From assembly GCA_029990175.1 (NCBI GenBank), contig JARKIP010000005.1:54301001-54365000 (forward strand): DNA of 64,000 bases, written 5' to 3'. The stretch's first letter is position 1. Each line of letters starts with the position of its first letter. Source of the DNA: Petunia secreta. Taxonomy: Eukaryota > Streptophyta > Magnoliopsida > Solanales > Solanaceae. Below the pieces are notes generated by a model that was given only the letters and a program-made list of their open reading frames with translations, did no database searches and was not told where the DNA came from. The translations under genes were made by a program, and so were the position numbers. Positions 33,530-44,817 of the stretch are shown here, in pieces.

Positions 33530-35787
33530 TCAGGTCTTCAAGTTGAAGTGCTTGACAAGTGCTGCAATATTTTTGGAATTCTTGGCCCTTTCCATCACCA
33601 GCTCGGCCTCATACTTGTGGCACTCAATCTTCAAGCGATCAATTTCTTGGTCCGTCAACTCCAGTTTCTTCTGCAACTCAGCATTTTCTGCATTCACTTC
33701 TAGAACATGTTGCTCCAATTCTTTACTGCTGCAATTGCTTCATCTGGTCCATAGTCCTCACTTTCTTTAGACTGCTCCTGCTTGACCTGTACTGGTTTCT
33801 TGGAAGCTCTCTTTTCTTTGAAGAAATTAAAATTTTTAAGCACAATTAGCCCAAACATCTGATGAATGGTTTGCTTTTTCCCAGCTTCCAAAGGTACCCT
33901 AAAGTGCTCAAAAACCTGTTGTAGAATGTAGGAATGCACCAAAGAGTGTGGCTTTTGATCAGTATCAGCAATCCTTTTTATATGTCTGCTTATCAGACCA
34001 GGTAGATTGATCCTTACTCCTCTGTCCAGCAGGTCCATGTAAGTCAAGTCAAGTGCACTAGCCTCACTGTTCCTTCCCCCCTTGGCAATAGAAACCTATG
34101 AACAAAATAAAAAAACAACTGATGAGCCGGCTTCATTTCTTTCTTATCAACTTTTCTTTCTTTTCTGAGTTTGGTTTTTCCGGAGAATTTTTTCACCACA
34201 CTCAGAGGAGTCACACCATCAGTCCTTTTTGGCCACTTCAGCTTGATATACGTGCAATAACTCTCAGCAGGAACATCAAGCGTAACTCCCAGCTCTGTCC
34301 TTCCAAACTCAATCTCTACACCCTTGACAACTGAAAACACTCTCCTAGCAGCCACTCTGCAGTTTAAGTAAAATTCCTTCATCTCATCAGAATACAGAAA
34401 CTTGTCTTTCTTGGCAAAGAGGTTTAACCAGCCTTGATCCTCCACCTTCCTTAGTAGAGGTTTAATGTTGTGCTCCTGAAGGTCACTCAAGATGCTTCCA
34501 GCCAATACTTGGTGCCTTGCAAAAGAAGGCTACTCTGTCAACCTCCTCATCAGTGTCTTTCCTTTTCTTCTTGCTTTCTAACTCACTATCTGTATCTGAA
34601 CCGCTGGGCTCAACATAACTTCCTGCTTCATCACTTTCCTCCTTGGCCTCAACAATCTTTTTCTCATTGTTCTTCTCCTCCTGTCTTCCACCACTCACTT
34701 CCTCGACCTTCTTTTCAAGCTTTTCCACCTTTTCTAACTGCTGCTTCAGGGCGGACCTGGTAGCCACCCTTCTAGGTGTTGGCTGAGTAGCAGTTTTATC
34801 ATCACTTTCAATCTTCTCCTCCTTAGAGTCCTTATCACTCTCATCCACCAACCTGGTTTTGGACACAACCTTTCCTCTTTCAGTAGCCTCCTCCCCTTAT
34901 CTGTTTCAGGCTTTGTCTCACTCACAAATACAAATTCCTCTTCTTCACCCTCTTCCAACAGCTTCTCATCTTCTTCCCCTAACTTTCTTTTTACACTCTT
35001 CTTTTTCTCTCCCTCAACTTTCTCCACAACTTTCTTACTTTCACCATCACCTTCCAGAATTTTCTCATCCTTTTCTTCATCAGAATCAGTCCAATTTAGT
35101 TCTACATCCTCAGCCACAATAGGATCTGAGCAAGAGCCAGGTTCTTGACTCAAATCCTTTGCAGCCTCAATAGAACTTGGCCCTCCAACTACAGGACCTT
35201 CTAACACAGATATCCCATGAACTTCCTCAACAGGAACAACCTCCGAATTAGGTTTGTTGGCTGTGTCCTTTTGGGACTCAACAGAGTCCTCTTCTCTCAG
35301 TCTTACCAACAAATTTTCAACTACATTAACCTCCACTACCTTTCAGTAACTAAGGGAACATGAAAACTAATCTCAGGCACAAATATCTCCTGAACAACCT
35401 GCAAGTTCTCCTCAGCAATGTTCCCCTATCAGAGATACCACACGGCTCTACTTTTTCTACGATTTCATCAAGTCCTTTAACTAATATTTCAGTACTTAAT
35501 TTTTCAGGACTTTTTACAGAGTCTAAAGCAGTAGAATCAGATAGAGTAGAATCATGTTTTACCTCGATCGGTTTTTTATCGGAGACTGGTTCTTCCGGCA
35601 TAGGAAGCGAGAGTCTGACAACCGTCTTCTTGACACCTTTCTTTCGTGCTCTTTTGAGGAACTTTACCCTAGATTTGACGATTCTCTCCGCGAAAGTAGA
35701 GGGAGGGGGTTTGGGAGTAGTTTTTTTGGACATGTGGGTGTCTAAGGTCTTAGTAGGAGAGGCAGATGAGAATTGTGATTGAGACAT
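33530..35787 (-). pseudogene. Extra ORF downstream of pol (copia D copy, least decayed)
   Basis: Start ATG 35787 (MSQSQFSSASPTKTLDTHMS), stop at 33530. Order: a Lys/Arg-rich N-terminus (ERIVKSRVKFLKRARKKG); a long acidic middle (EEDEKLLEEGEEEEFVFVSE); SGSDTDSELESKKKRKDTDE; a conserved globular block, FYLNCRVAARRVFSVVKGVE with FGRTELGVTLDVPAESYCTY and KLKWPKRTDGVTPLSVVKKF (34330-34170); HSLVHSYILQQVFEHFRVPL; and a leucine-rich coiled coil (ENAELQKKLELTDQEIDRLK). At least four frame changes separate the pieces (about 35430, 34800, 34500, 34045 and 33710). The globular block resembles the plant transposon-protein domain PF20167 (from memory, unverified). No signal peptide or membrane span is seen. 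Confidence 0.7.
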
Positions 35788-36436
35788 GGTGAATTTTTTG
35801 TTAGGGTTTCTGAAAGAGGATGAAGGGGATTTCTTGTTTAGATTTTTAGAGAGAGAGAGAGAGAGGATGGAGTTGAGAAAGGTTTTGCAGTACATTTCTT
35901 ACTCTTCCTATTGATTTTTAGATGAGAAGAAGTAATGGGGGTTGGGGGGTTTCTCTAAGGAACAGGTGCTAATGATGGCTAACAAGAGAAAAATAGCTTT
36001 TTGAAGTTTTTGAAAACCGAGAAAAAATGAGAGATTTGACAGTTGCGTAGACTTACCCAATTAAGGCCTTTTCAAAAGTGTGGGGTCCGATTCTATCTAG
36101 TAGAAGTCTAACCACAAAAAGAATTGTTCCTATAATTATGAGCGGTTACAAAAACATGGAAAATTCCTTGATGAACGTTCATCAAACCATCAATTTCAGT
36201 TATGACACTTAACATAGATGGCTATGTATATTTACCTGGACATGGTTCCTCATGTTTGTCTTGGTTCCTTCTATGTACCCTGTAGGTTCTTTCATGGGAA
36301 CACATTAGCCCAACCTGGTGATACTCAGTTGAACTAGTATACTTAATGAAGTACAAAATTTAGACTGGACAATAACAACTACAGTTACAAACACGTTAAT
36401 GAACACTTACTAACCAATCCTTGGGGAACAAATGCT

Positions 36437-36803
36437 GAGTCATCCACGTATTTTGGTCATCCCAAACTCCAACCTGTTCCTCTCAAATTGAACTTTGATC
36501 AGTGCTTTGGTAAAGATGTCAGCAATTTGGTCCTCAGTCCTACAAGAATTCATAGTAATCAGACATTTTTCCACATTATCTCTAAGAAAATGATGTCTAA
36601 TATTAATGTGCTTTGTTCTTTTATGTTGGACTGGGTTCTTGGCGATGTTCACTGCACTTGTGTTATCACAGAAAATGGGCACAGCTCCACATTTAATTCC
36701 AAAGTCCTCCAACTGTTGTTTCATCCATAGTAATTGTGAGCAGCATGATGCAGCTGCTACATACTCAGCCTCTGCAGAAGACCAAGAAAATCTGCCAAAC
36801 TAG
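36437..36803 (-). pseudogene. RNase H C-terminal fragment (copia D)
   Basis: The minus strand reads SSAEAEYVAAASCCSQLLWM, then KQQLEDFGIKCGAVPIFCDN and IRHHFLRDNVEKCLITMNSC, ending IADIFTKALIKVQFERN. The fragment begins at the LTR boundary near 36797-36803, which is the deletion breakpoint. The spacer 35895-36436 towards the extra ORF is non-coding. Confidence 0.9.
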
Positions 36804-37685
36804 GCACCTCCTAAGGACACTGGAAGGGGGGTTGAATAGTGTCTACCAATTTTCCAAGAACCAAATTCTTTGCGTCAAGAACCTTGTTCTTGACTTAACA
36901 GATTTGCACTACGACACCACTACACACGCAAATAACAGACACAAAGAACACGTTGTTTTTATGTGGAAAACTCCTTGCTCAAGGGAGAAAAACCACGACC
37001 CACACTCTGTAATTTTTCGAACCAATCCACTAACATAAAGAGCAAGTTTTAGATTACAAAACTCTGTAACCGAAGGGCTACACTCTAAACCCTAATCACT
37101 CAACAAAGCTAAACTCTAGCTTTACAAAGTAATCTCTAAAAAGTTCACCTAACACAATTTCTTCTAAGATAAGCAGATAGGTAACAACAATGATAGCATC
37201 AAACAAGACAACTTACAAACCAAGAACCTAGACAGAATATCTAGACTCCACCTACTTGACTCCACCAGTTGTATTCTTAAGTTATCTCACGTTGAAAGTT
37301 ACTGAATCGCCTGTGTATGCTCTCAAGTCTCTTGTTTGTGAAATAATTGAGATTCGGCTGTGACTACTACTTGCTTTTATATGGGCTTCAAAACCCTAGT
37401 TGAGTTCCACAAGGAAACCTTGTAATTATGGCAAGACAAGATTTCCTGTGACTCTTTCCTTGTTTAGGTCCAACTCGAATTCATACTTCGAAGACACAGC
37501 CACGACACAACTTCTTTTAGTCTACTAGGATGCATACTCGTACACGCACCACTTTTCCTAGTCCTGCAGGGATTCACAACCCACAATCTTTTCGATCAGT
37601 CGTGCCCTTCTATATAAGGACCAGGTTCTCCTCCTAAACCGCTGGTCTTTCTCGTTTGTCATTCTTCAAAACATTTACCTCAAAA
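36797..37685 (-). repeat. Copia D 5' LTR (inner end cut by deletion)
   Basis: Matches 32096-32981, beginning at AAACTAGGCACCTCC; the first six bases (TGTTAT on the plus strand) are replaced by RNase H sequence. The outer end reads TTTACCTCAAAA and is followed by the TSD. The final CA has mutated to AA on the plus strand. Confidence 0.85.
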
Positions 37686-37690
37686 TTATA

Positions 37691-39850
37691 GGACACCATT
37701 AACTGCATGGAATCCCAGGAGTGAGTATGTCGAACTTCCTTGCAATATGCTTTGCTTTCTTTATGGTAAAACTGGTCATTATAAAAATGAATACATAGTT
37801 GCTTAAAAGGCAGTAACGAAAAATAAAAAGTCAATTTTACCTTACTGGGCTAGAAAAGATTGTTTTTATCCTTTCTATCACAAAAAGGGACCCAAGCTAT
37901 TCTGGGTTCATGTTAGTAAACCTTGATCTTCTTTTAGAAACGGGAGTGGGAAGGAACAATACAAGTTGGATTCTTGATAGTGGGTGTTCCAGGCACATGA
38001 TCGGAGATAGAAGAAAATTTCTCTCACTCGCAGCATTTCAAGGGGGTAGTGTGGCTTTTGGAGGAGGCAAAAGTGGCAAAATTATAGGTATAGAAAAGGT
38101 TGGGAAGTCCCTCGATCATGGCATTGGAAATGTACTATGTGTGGATAGATTGAGGCACAACCTCCTAGGTATCTCCCAACTAGGAAACCAAGTAAGCTTC
38201 ACTTCTGTAAGGTGTACTGTGAAGAACCTGTAGACTAGTGAAGTAGTTATGGAAGGGAAAAACTTGAATAATGTGTACAAGGATATATTAGGTTCTCTTC
38301 CTGAGAACAATTTGACTTGTTTGAATGAGCTTGAGAGTGATACGCAACTATGGCATAAGAGATTAGGACATGCAAGCTGATTTAACTGAATAAGTTGGTG
38401 TCAAAGAACCTGGTTCGTGGAATGCCAAGCAAAAAGTTCAAAAACATCAACATCTGTGATGCTCATGTGAGGGGTAAATATCTAATATCTTCATTCAAGT
38501 CAAAGAAAGTGGTTAGTAATGCTAAACCACTTGAGTTGGTTCACATAGACTTGTGTGGGCCAATAAGGGTAAGGAGCAGAATAGGTGCTCGATCGACAGG
38601 GAGAGCGATGGGCAGAGAGAGAATGTGAATGAAAAGAGCAACATGGAAAATTTTATTGAGAGGAATCAGCAAAGAAAAGAAAAACGGGTCAACAACAACA
38701 ACATGTGTATTTGAGAGATTGTCATCGGGCTGAGGAGTGTCCACATGAGTTTGTTGAGGTGTTTACACAGGCCTGTGGTCCTAAGAGGTTCATAATGGTT
38801 ATTGTTGATGACTACTCCAAATACATAGGGACCTTGTTTCTTGCATCAAACAATTAAGTATTTGATATGTCCAAGGATTAGGCAAAGATCGTATAAGAAA
38901 CTAAGGTTTCAGCTTATAAGTATTAGGTCAAACCATGGAATTGAGTTCGAAAATTCTAAGTTTGCAGGGTTTTTCATTGTGCATGCTGTGCACCATAACT
39001 TCTCTGCACAAGGACCCCTCAATAGAATGGAGTAGTTGAGAGGAAGAACGGGTCCTTAAAAGATATGGCTAGAAAAATATTGATGTCAAGCGGTCTAGCT
39101 AAGAATTTATGGGCTGAAGTAGTGAACATTGCTTGCTACTTCCTAAAATGATTTTTTATTCATGCATTACTAGATAAGAGTCCCTATGAGTTTATTAGAG
39201 GCCATTTTCTAGGGATACTCTTTACAAAGTAAGGCATATAAGGCGTTAAATAAGAGGACCTTGACTGCGGAAGAATATGTGCATGTGGTATTTGATGAAT
39301 CAGAAATAGCAACAAATAGAGAAGCAGATTATGATCAAGAGATCGGGCTTGCTAGAGAGGAACCTGTTGGGGACTCTGAGAACTTGACCAAGCAGGAAGG
39401 TGATCAAATTGGAGATAAAGGTCAAACATAGGGGTAACAAGGAGACAATCAGACAAGGGAACTGAAGATCAAGAAGAATACAAATCAGATGTACAAGGCC
39501 CCTTTGGATGAACTACTCAGCAGATTCTGCCTAAACCTTGGAAGCATCAAAGCTCACACCCATTAGAGAACCTCATCTCTAGTCTTAATACTAGAATTAT
39601 TACTAGAAGAGCATTGAAAAACTTTTGTGCATTCTATGCATTTCTCTCTACAATACAACCTAAGAATGTACGAGAAGCGCTTGAGGATCTTGACTGTGCA
39701 ATTGCTATGCAGGAGGAGCTTCATTAATTTGAGAGAAGTAAAGTTTGGCACTTTTTCCTCGACCAAAGGAAAGGTCCATCATTGGAACTAAGTGGGTGTT
39801 TAGAGACAAGCTAGATGAACATGGCACAGCAAATTTTAATGTGCTTAGGA
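37691..39850 (+). pseudogene. Copia B protease, integrase and partial RT
   Basis: Resumes after copia D with the degenerate pre-protease region (LPCNMLC-like, 37720-37900). Protease follows: SWILDSGCSRHMIGDRRKFL (37960-38020, catalytic Asp in DSG). Integrase starts near 38340 (zinc-finger region) and 38540 (HIDLCGPIRVRSRIG, first Asp). It carries an extra block of about 200 bp at 38582-38782 and continues with VIVDDYSKYI-like text at 38797. SNHGIEFENSKF (38930) and a stop-ridden core run to 39190. A deletion then joins to FLGI...QSKAY-like text (39205-39240). The last part (KNVREALEDLDCAIAMQEEL) is the RT entrance and the element stops near 39850. Many stops; not functional. Confidence 0.82.
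38582..38782. other. Foreign block of about 200 bp inside copia B integrase
   Basis: Absent from the corresponding site of copia A (45470-45490), which reads RSRRGKRFVFVIVDDYSR without a break. The block is A/G-rich with ACAACAACAACA (38693-38703) and has no match elsewhere in this window that I can see. Its origin is unknown. Confidence 0.55.
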
Positions 39851-41524
39851 GATGATGACAAGAAATTTGAGTAAGTGAGGAGTGTAAAGTGGCTTGATTA
39901 TAGGAGCTAGCAGATTACCCTTTTTCTGCCATATTGGTTATTCTTTTACTGTTGTTCTATTGGATATATGTAAAGGTTGCTAGCTAGTAATTAAGTCTTA
40001 AAAGATAGCTATTTATGTAAAAACTCTCTAAAAAAAACTATTGGGATAATTCACTAAAAGACAAGCAAAAGACGAAAATTACCAAAAATGGCCAATATCT
40101 CCGAATCTTACCCGACCTCTATCCCTTTTCCCGAGATAGTAGTTTGCCGCAAGTTTATACAATTTTATACAAATTTATACAATTTTATACAATTTTATAA
40201 ATTGTATAAATTTGTGTAAGTGTGTATATGCGGGTGAATAAATCTGTATATTAAGGATGTTTATACGAATTTTTACTTTTTTGTGTATATTCTTGTATTT
40301 CTCTCATTGCTACGCATTTATCTATGTAATTCATGTATAATTTATTTTTAGGGGGAGATTTATGTGTATAAACTTGTCCAAAGCAATGATTTAGACGTAA
40401 TAAACAACATAATTTCAGTAAAATACAAAAAAGTAACGACACCATTGGCGGGGTAGGGTGTCTGTCGGCGACTTAGTGGCTGGGGAGGGAGAGATTTGGC
40501 AGTTAGGGTATTTTTTTATGAAGGAGTGCTAAAATTTGTAATTTTAGGGATGAGTGCTATACATGAAAAAAAAATATGACCTCCTCTTTGTAATTTTTGG
40601 CAGTGGGCTGCCTATTTTTGAAATATTTTCAAAACTATATTTTTCATAAATCCAATAAACCTTCTACTTTGCAAGTCAGTCCCTTATTTTTAGCCTTTTT
40701 TCGCAAAATTTCTTAATACATACATAACCATTTTTATTGTCAGGTAGGTCCCACAAGGGTCATAACTCAAAATCATAATACAAATTTTATTAAAGCTAAA
40801 AGATCATTTGTAAAAATGAAATAACTATTTGACCTGATGAACGTTATGTCGTATTTGTCTATTTTTGCACAATTTTTAAAAGGAAATTTTACATAAATAG
40901 TTGCTATCAACATTATGCATAAATTATGCACATAATATACAACAGTATGGATAAAATATAAATCAATTATGAAAAAAAAGACTGATTTTTATTAAATTGA
41001 TGTAGTATAAATCAATTATGAAAAAAAAAGATTATTTTTATTAAATTGATGTAGCATTGTTCATGCAGTATATTTTTACCTTTTTAAAATGGGGACAAAG
41101 TTAATTACTTGCGCTTAAAACAGACATCCGATGGAAATCTTTTAATTCATGGTATTGCCAAGTTGACCCAATTCTATTTTGGGGGTTTACAAAAATACCA
41201 TTTAAAATCAAAATATTTACCCGCTCCTACTTATATACCCGCCCTACTCAGAAATTATTTATCCACCCTACCTATTTTATCGTATATCATAATTTATATT
41301 GTATACCACAAGAGATACAACATAAATTAACCTCGTATACCATAAGGTATATGCGGGGATTTCTGTATACTATAAGGTGTACGGAAAAAATGGGTAGTGC
41401 GTGTAAATACTTTAAATTTTATGGATAGTTTAATTTTTAATTAATAGGACAAGTAAATACTTTGAATTTCAAGGATACATAGTGTAAAAACTCTTTTATT
41501 TTCCCATTATTTATTAAATGATTA
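39851..41524. other. Non-coding, AT-rich flank between copia B and copia A
   Basis: No gene supported. It holds repeated ATTTTATACAATTT units at about 40160-40210 and an approximate tandem pair (about 50 bp, ATCAATTATGAAAAAAAA plus TTTTTATTAAATTGATGTAG) at 40961-41056. There is also a short palindromic run around 41330-41395 (CGTATACCATAAGGTATA). Loose inverted similarity between ACCAAAAATGGC (40081) and TTTTTGGCAG (40596) might mark a MITE of about 500 bp, which I could not confirm. The last five bases (GATTA, 41520-41524) are the copia A target duplication. Confidence 0.5.
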
Positions 41525-42402
41525 TGTTGAGAATTGGTTTTGAAGAATGACAAACAAGAAAGACTCAGTGGGCTCGGAGAAGAATCTAGTCCTTGGATAG
41601 AAGGGCACGACTGGTCGAAAAGATCTGAGGGTTGCAAATCCCTGCGGAACTAGGAATAGTGGCGCGTGAACAAATATACATCCTAGTCAGACTAAAATAG
41701 GCAGTGCCCAAGCTGTGTCTTTGAAGTTCGAATAGGAGTTGGACTTCAACAAGGAAAAGAGTTACAAGGTTTCCTTGTGAGAATCAACTAGGGTTGTAAA
41801 GCCCATATAAATACAAGTAGTTGATGCAGCCGAAAATCAGTTATTCACAAACAGAGAGTTGAGAGCAAACAAAGGCTATCTAGCAGCTTTCAGACGTGGG
41901 ATAACTGAAGAAGACAGCTGGTGGACTTGAGTTGGTTGAGTCTAGATAATCTTGTCTAGGTTATGTGCTTTGTAAGTTGTCTTAGTTTGTGCGATCATTG
42001 TTTTACATATTTGCTTATCCTAGAAGCAATGTATTAGGTCAACTTTTGAGAGATTACTTTGTAAAGCTAGAGTGTAGCTTTGTTTAGTGATTAGGGTCTA
42101 GAGTGTAGCCCCTTGGTTACAGAGTCTTGTAATCAGAAACTTGCTCGTGTTGTTAGTGGATTGTGTTTCAAAATCCCAGAGTGTGGGTCGTGGTTTCTCT
42201 CCCTTGAGCAAGGAGTTTTCCACGTAAAATCCTGGTGTTCCTTGTGCGTATGGTTAGCGTGTGTTGTGGTGGTCAGGTTGCAAATCTGCAGAGGCAAGAA
42301 CGGGGTTCTTGACTCAGGAGAATCGAATTCTTGAATCGAAAAATCGGTGGACACTATCCGACCCCCCTTCTAGTGTCCTTAGGAGGTGCATATATTATAA
42401 CA
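41525..42402 (+). repeat. Copia A 5' LTR
   Basis: 878 bp, TGTTGAGAATTGG...ATATTATAACA. It contains the family block TCTCCCTTGAGCAAGGAGTT followed by TTCCACGTAAA at 42200-42231. The 3' LTR is 912 bp; most of the difference is a block of about 26 bp present at about 51406-51431 and absent here. Confidence 0.95.
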
Positions 42403-42404
42403 AG

Positions 42405-42416
42405 TGGTATCAGAGC
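42405..42416 (+). other. Copia A primer-binding site
   Basis: TGGTATCAGAGC two bases after the LTR end; initiator tRNA-Met type. Confidence 0.95.
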
Positions 42417-42460
42417 GGGTCTTCTTGTGCTAGGTTAACACCTTGAGAGGGATCAATATT

Positions 42461-44811
42461 ATGAGTGCACCACATACCATTACTGAAGGACAGTCAGTTC
42501 AGAGGCCCCCACAGTTCAATGGGCAGTACTATGCTTGGTGGAAGAATAGGATGCAAAATTACATATGTGCCGAAGACTACCAACTATGGCTTATAGTATC
42601 TGAATGAAACCTGATTCCTACTAAAATAGTTGGTGAGGGAGCTGCTGCCAAACAAGAACCTAAGTTGAAAGAGGAGTTCAATGAGGCGGACTACAAGATG
42701 ATTGAAAAGAATCACAAAGCCATACGTCTGGTAATTTGTGGGCTCGGTCCTGAGGAGTTTAACCGAGTATCATCTTACAAGACTGCCAAGGAAATCTGGG
42801 ATGCCTTGCAGGTTGCGCATGAAGGAACCACTGAAGTGAAGGACTCAAAGAGAAGAATGCTGAAGAGACAATTTGAGCTGTTCTCTATGGGAGAGAAGGA
42901 ATCAATCCAGGATATGATGACCAGGTTGACGTTTATTACTAATGAGATGAGATCCCTAGATATGGAGTTACCAGAAGTAGAGATGGTGGATAAGATTCTA
43001 AATGTGCTACCTGAAGCTTGGGAACCCAAGATGACTGCTATCATTGAGTCTAAACCTCTAAGATCTATTAAACTTGAAGAACTAGTTGGTAGCCTGAAAA
43101 CTCATGAGATGATGAAAGACTCAAAAGCTAAACTAGCTCTTAAGAAGGACAAGACCCTTGCTCTTGAAGCAACAGATGAAGCTGATGAGTATGTTGATCT
43201 GCAATCAGTTGAAGCAACAATGGTTAGTGCCTTGAGACAGAAGCTTAACTTAGGAAGGTTTAAAGGCTTTAAAAGAAGTGGCAAGGAAAACTCTGGAAGG
43301 AAGAACATAGTCGACAACCCTGATTACTCAGGATGCTTTAAGTGTTTCAAGAAGGATCATGCTGTTATGGATTGTCCTATGTGGAAGCAGAATGGATGAA
43401 AAATAGAGCAACTAAGGAAAAGGAAAAGGAGACGTCAAAGGAGAATGACAAAGATAAGAAGAAGGCAAGACGACCTCCAAACTTCATAGCAGAAAGAAGG
43501 AAAAGAAATGAGGCTTTCTATGCTACATAGGGACCAACTGACAGTGAATCTGATCATGAAAAGGAATCTGGAGATGAATCACCACTAGCACTGATGGGAT
43601 TGACAGGCATCAGTTCTGATGAAGAAGACCCTCGGGAGTTCAGAGGAGGACGAGATCCTTCAAATCCACCTGTGTTCAACGAGACTAACTACAAGTGCTG
43701 GAAGAAACAGATGAAAAACTTCCTGCAAGCAACAGATTACAATCTCTGGTTGATTGTCCCGAGAGGACCTCATGTTCCAGTGAAGAGAGCAGCGAACGGA
43801 GTTCTGGTGCCAAAGAAGGTAAAAGAACTAGATCCTCAAGATCTGGACTGGCTCTAGGCAAATAATATCCTGATGAAATTGATTGAACTTTCCAATTCCA
43901 AAGCTGAATTGTATCTGAGAAGAGGGCTGACCAATGATGTGTTGGCAAGGATACTAGAATAAAAGTCTGCTAAGGAAGTATGGGAAAAGGTGAAGGAGTT
44001 GTACACAGGTGACGACCAAAAGAAGGACTCTGCCCTTATGGCTACTGATGGAGCTGAAGCTGCTCATTCAGCAGAGGTATGTCTAACTGATCTTAAGGGA
44101 AATCTACACACATACTGTACTAAAAATTTGATTCTAATCGCAGCCACCTTGATTGAGGGTTATGAAAAAGAGAAAATTGAAAAAGATAAATTAACTAAAG
44201 AGTTAAGTGATCTCAGAACCAAGCACAAGAGTCTTAACGAACAAAATATTGAACTGGAAGAAACCAATGCCACCTTAAAAGGGCAGACTCTTGTGTCAAA
44301 CTCTAAGATCACTGAACTAGAATTGGAACGTAATCAGTTAAGAGAGAGTATAAATGGTAAGCAAGTAATAAGTGAAGTTCAAACCTTTCTTGAAAATGAA
44401 CTTAGAAGAGCTAATGAAATTCTGTATCAGGAAACTGAAAAGAACAGGATTTTAAATCAAAAGGTTGAAAAATCTGAATTTGAGCTTACCAGATTAACAA
44501 AATGGTATAAATCATCTGAGGCAATGAACTGGGTTCTTGAAAATCAAAACAAGGGAAAACAAGGACTGGGATTCAAGAAACTACTGCCTCCATATAATCC
44601 TAAGAGCAAGTATGTTGGATTGCCTTGCAACATGTTGTGTACCTTTTGTGGTGAAACAGGACACCACAAACAAAGGTGCATGAATGCAAGCAAGGCAAAG
44701 ACCAAGGAAAAACGAAGTGTTCTACCTAAATGGGCTAGACAGGACTTGATTTATCCATTCTCTCATAAGAAGGGACCCAAGCTTGTCTGGGTTCCTAAAG
44801 CTAACCCTTAA
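42461..44811 (+). pseudogene. Copia A gag with an inserted second gag-like domain
   Basis: ATG 42461 gives MSAPHTITEGQSVQRPPQFN (DUF4219-like), then a UBN2-type capsid region (IRLVICGLGPEEFNRVSSYK, EIWDALQVAHEG). A knuckle CFKCFKKDHAVMDC lies at about 43333-43374. TGA at about 42605 breaks the frame once in the N-terminal part, and there are frame changes near 43399 and a stop at 43528. At about 43645-44010 comes a second, diverged gag N-terminal half (PVFNETNYKCWKKQMKNFLQ, DYNLWLIVPRGP, AKEVWEKVKELY) that copia B lacks at this position. A long coiled coil (44150-44530) and a second knuckle CTFCGETGHHKQRC (44639-44680) follow, then a stop at 44809-44811 just before protease. It forms the particle shell when intact. 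Confidence 0.85.
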
Positions 44812-44817
44812 TCTATT

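Larger units (their letters stand above)
32096..37685 (-). mobile_element. Copia D: internally deleted sirevirus-type copia (minus strand, TSD TTATA)
   Basis: 3' LTR on the left (32096-32981) and 5' LTR on the right (about 36797-37685). The target duplication TTATA is at 32091-32095 and 37686-37690 within copia B gag. Between the LTRs are, in element order, a short RNase H fragment, a spacer, the extra ORF and purine tracts. The RNase H fragment abuts the 5' LTR, so primer site, gag, protease, integrase and RT have been removed in one deletion. Confidence 0.9.
22152..39850 (+). mobile_element. Copia B: decayed sirevirus-type copia split by two later insertions
   Basis: The parts are, in order, a 5' LTR (22152 to about 23052), a degenerate primer site, gag (23112-23256, 30545-32090), and protease-integrase-RT fragments (37691 to about 39850). 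The gaps are filled by a Ty3/gypsy element (23257-30539) and a minus-strand copia (32096-37685), both with matching target duplications in the copia sequence. The element stops inside RT near 39850; RNase H, the extra ORF and the 3' LTR are missing. Confidence 0.8.
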
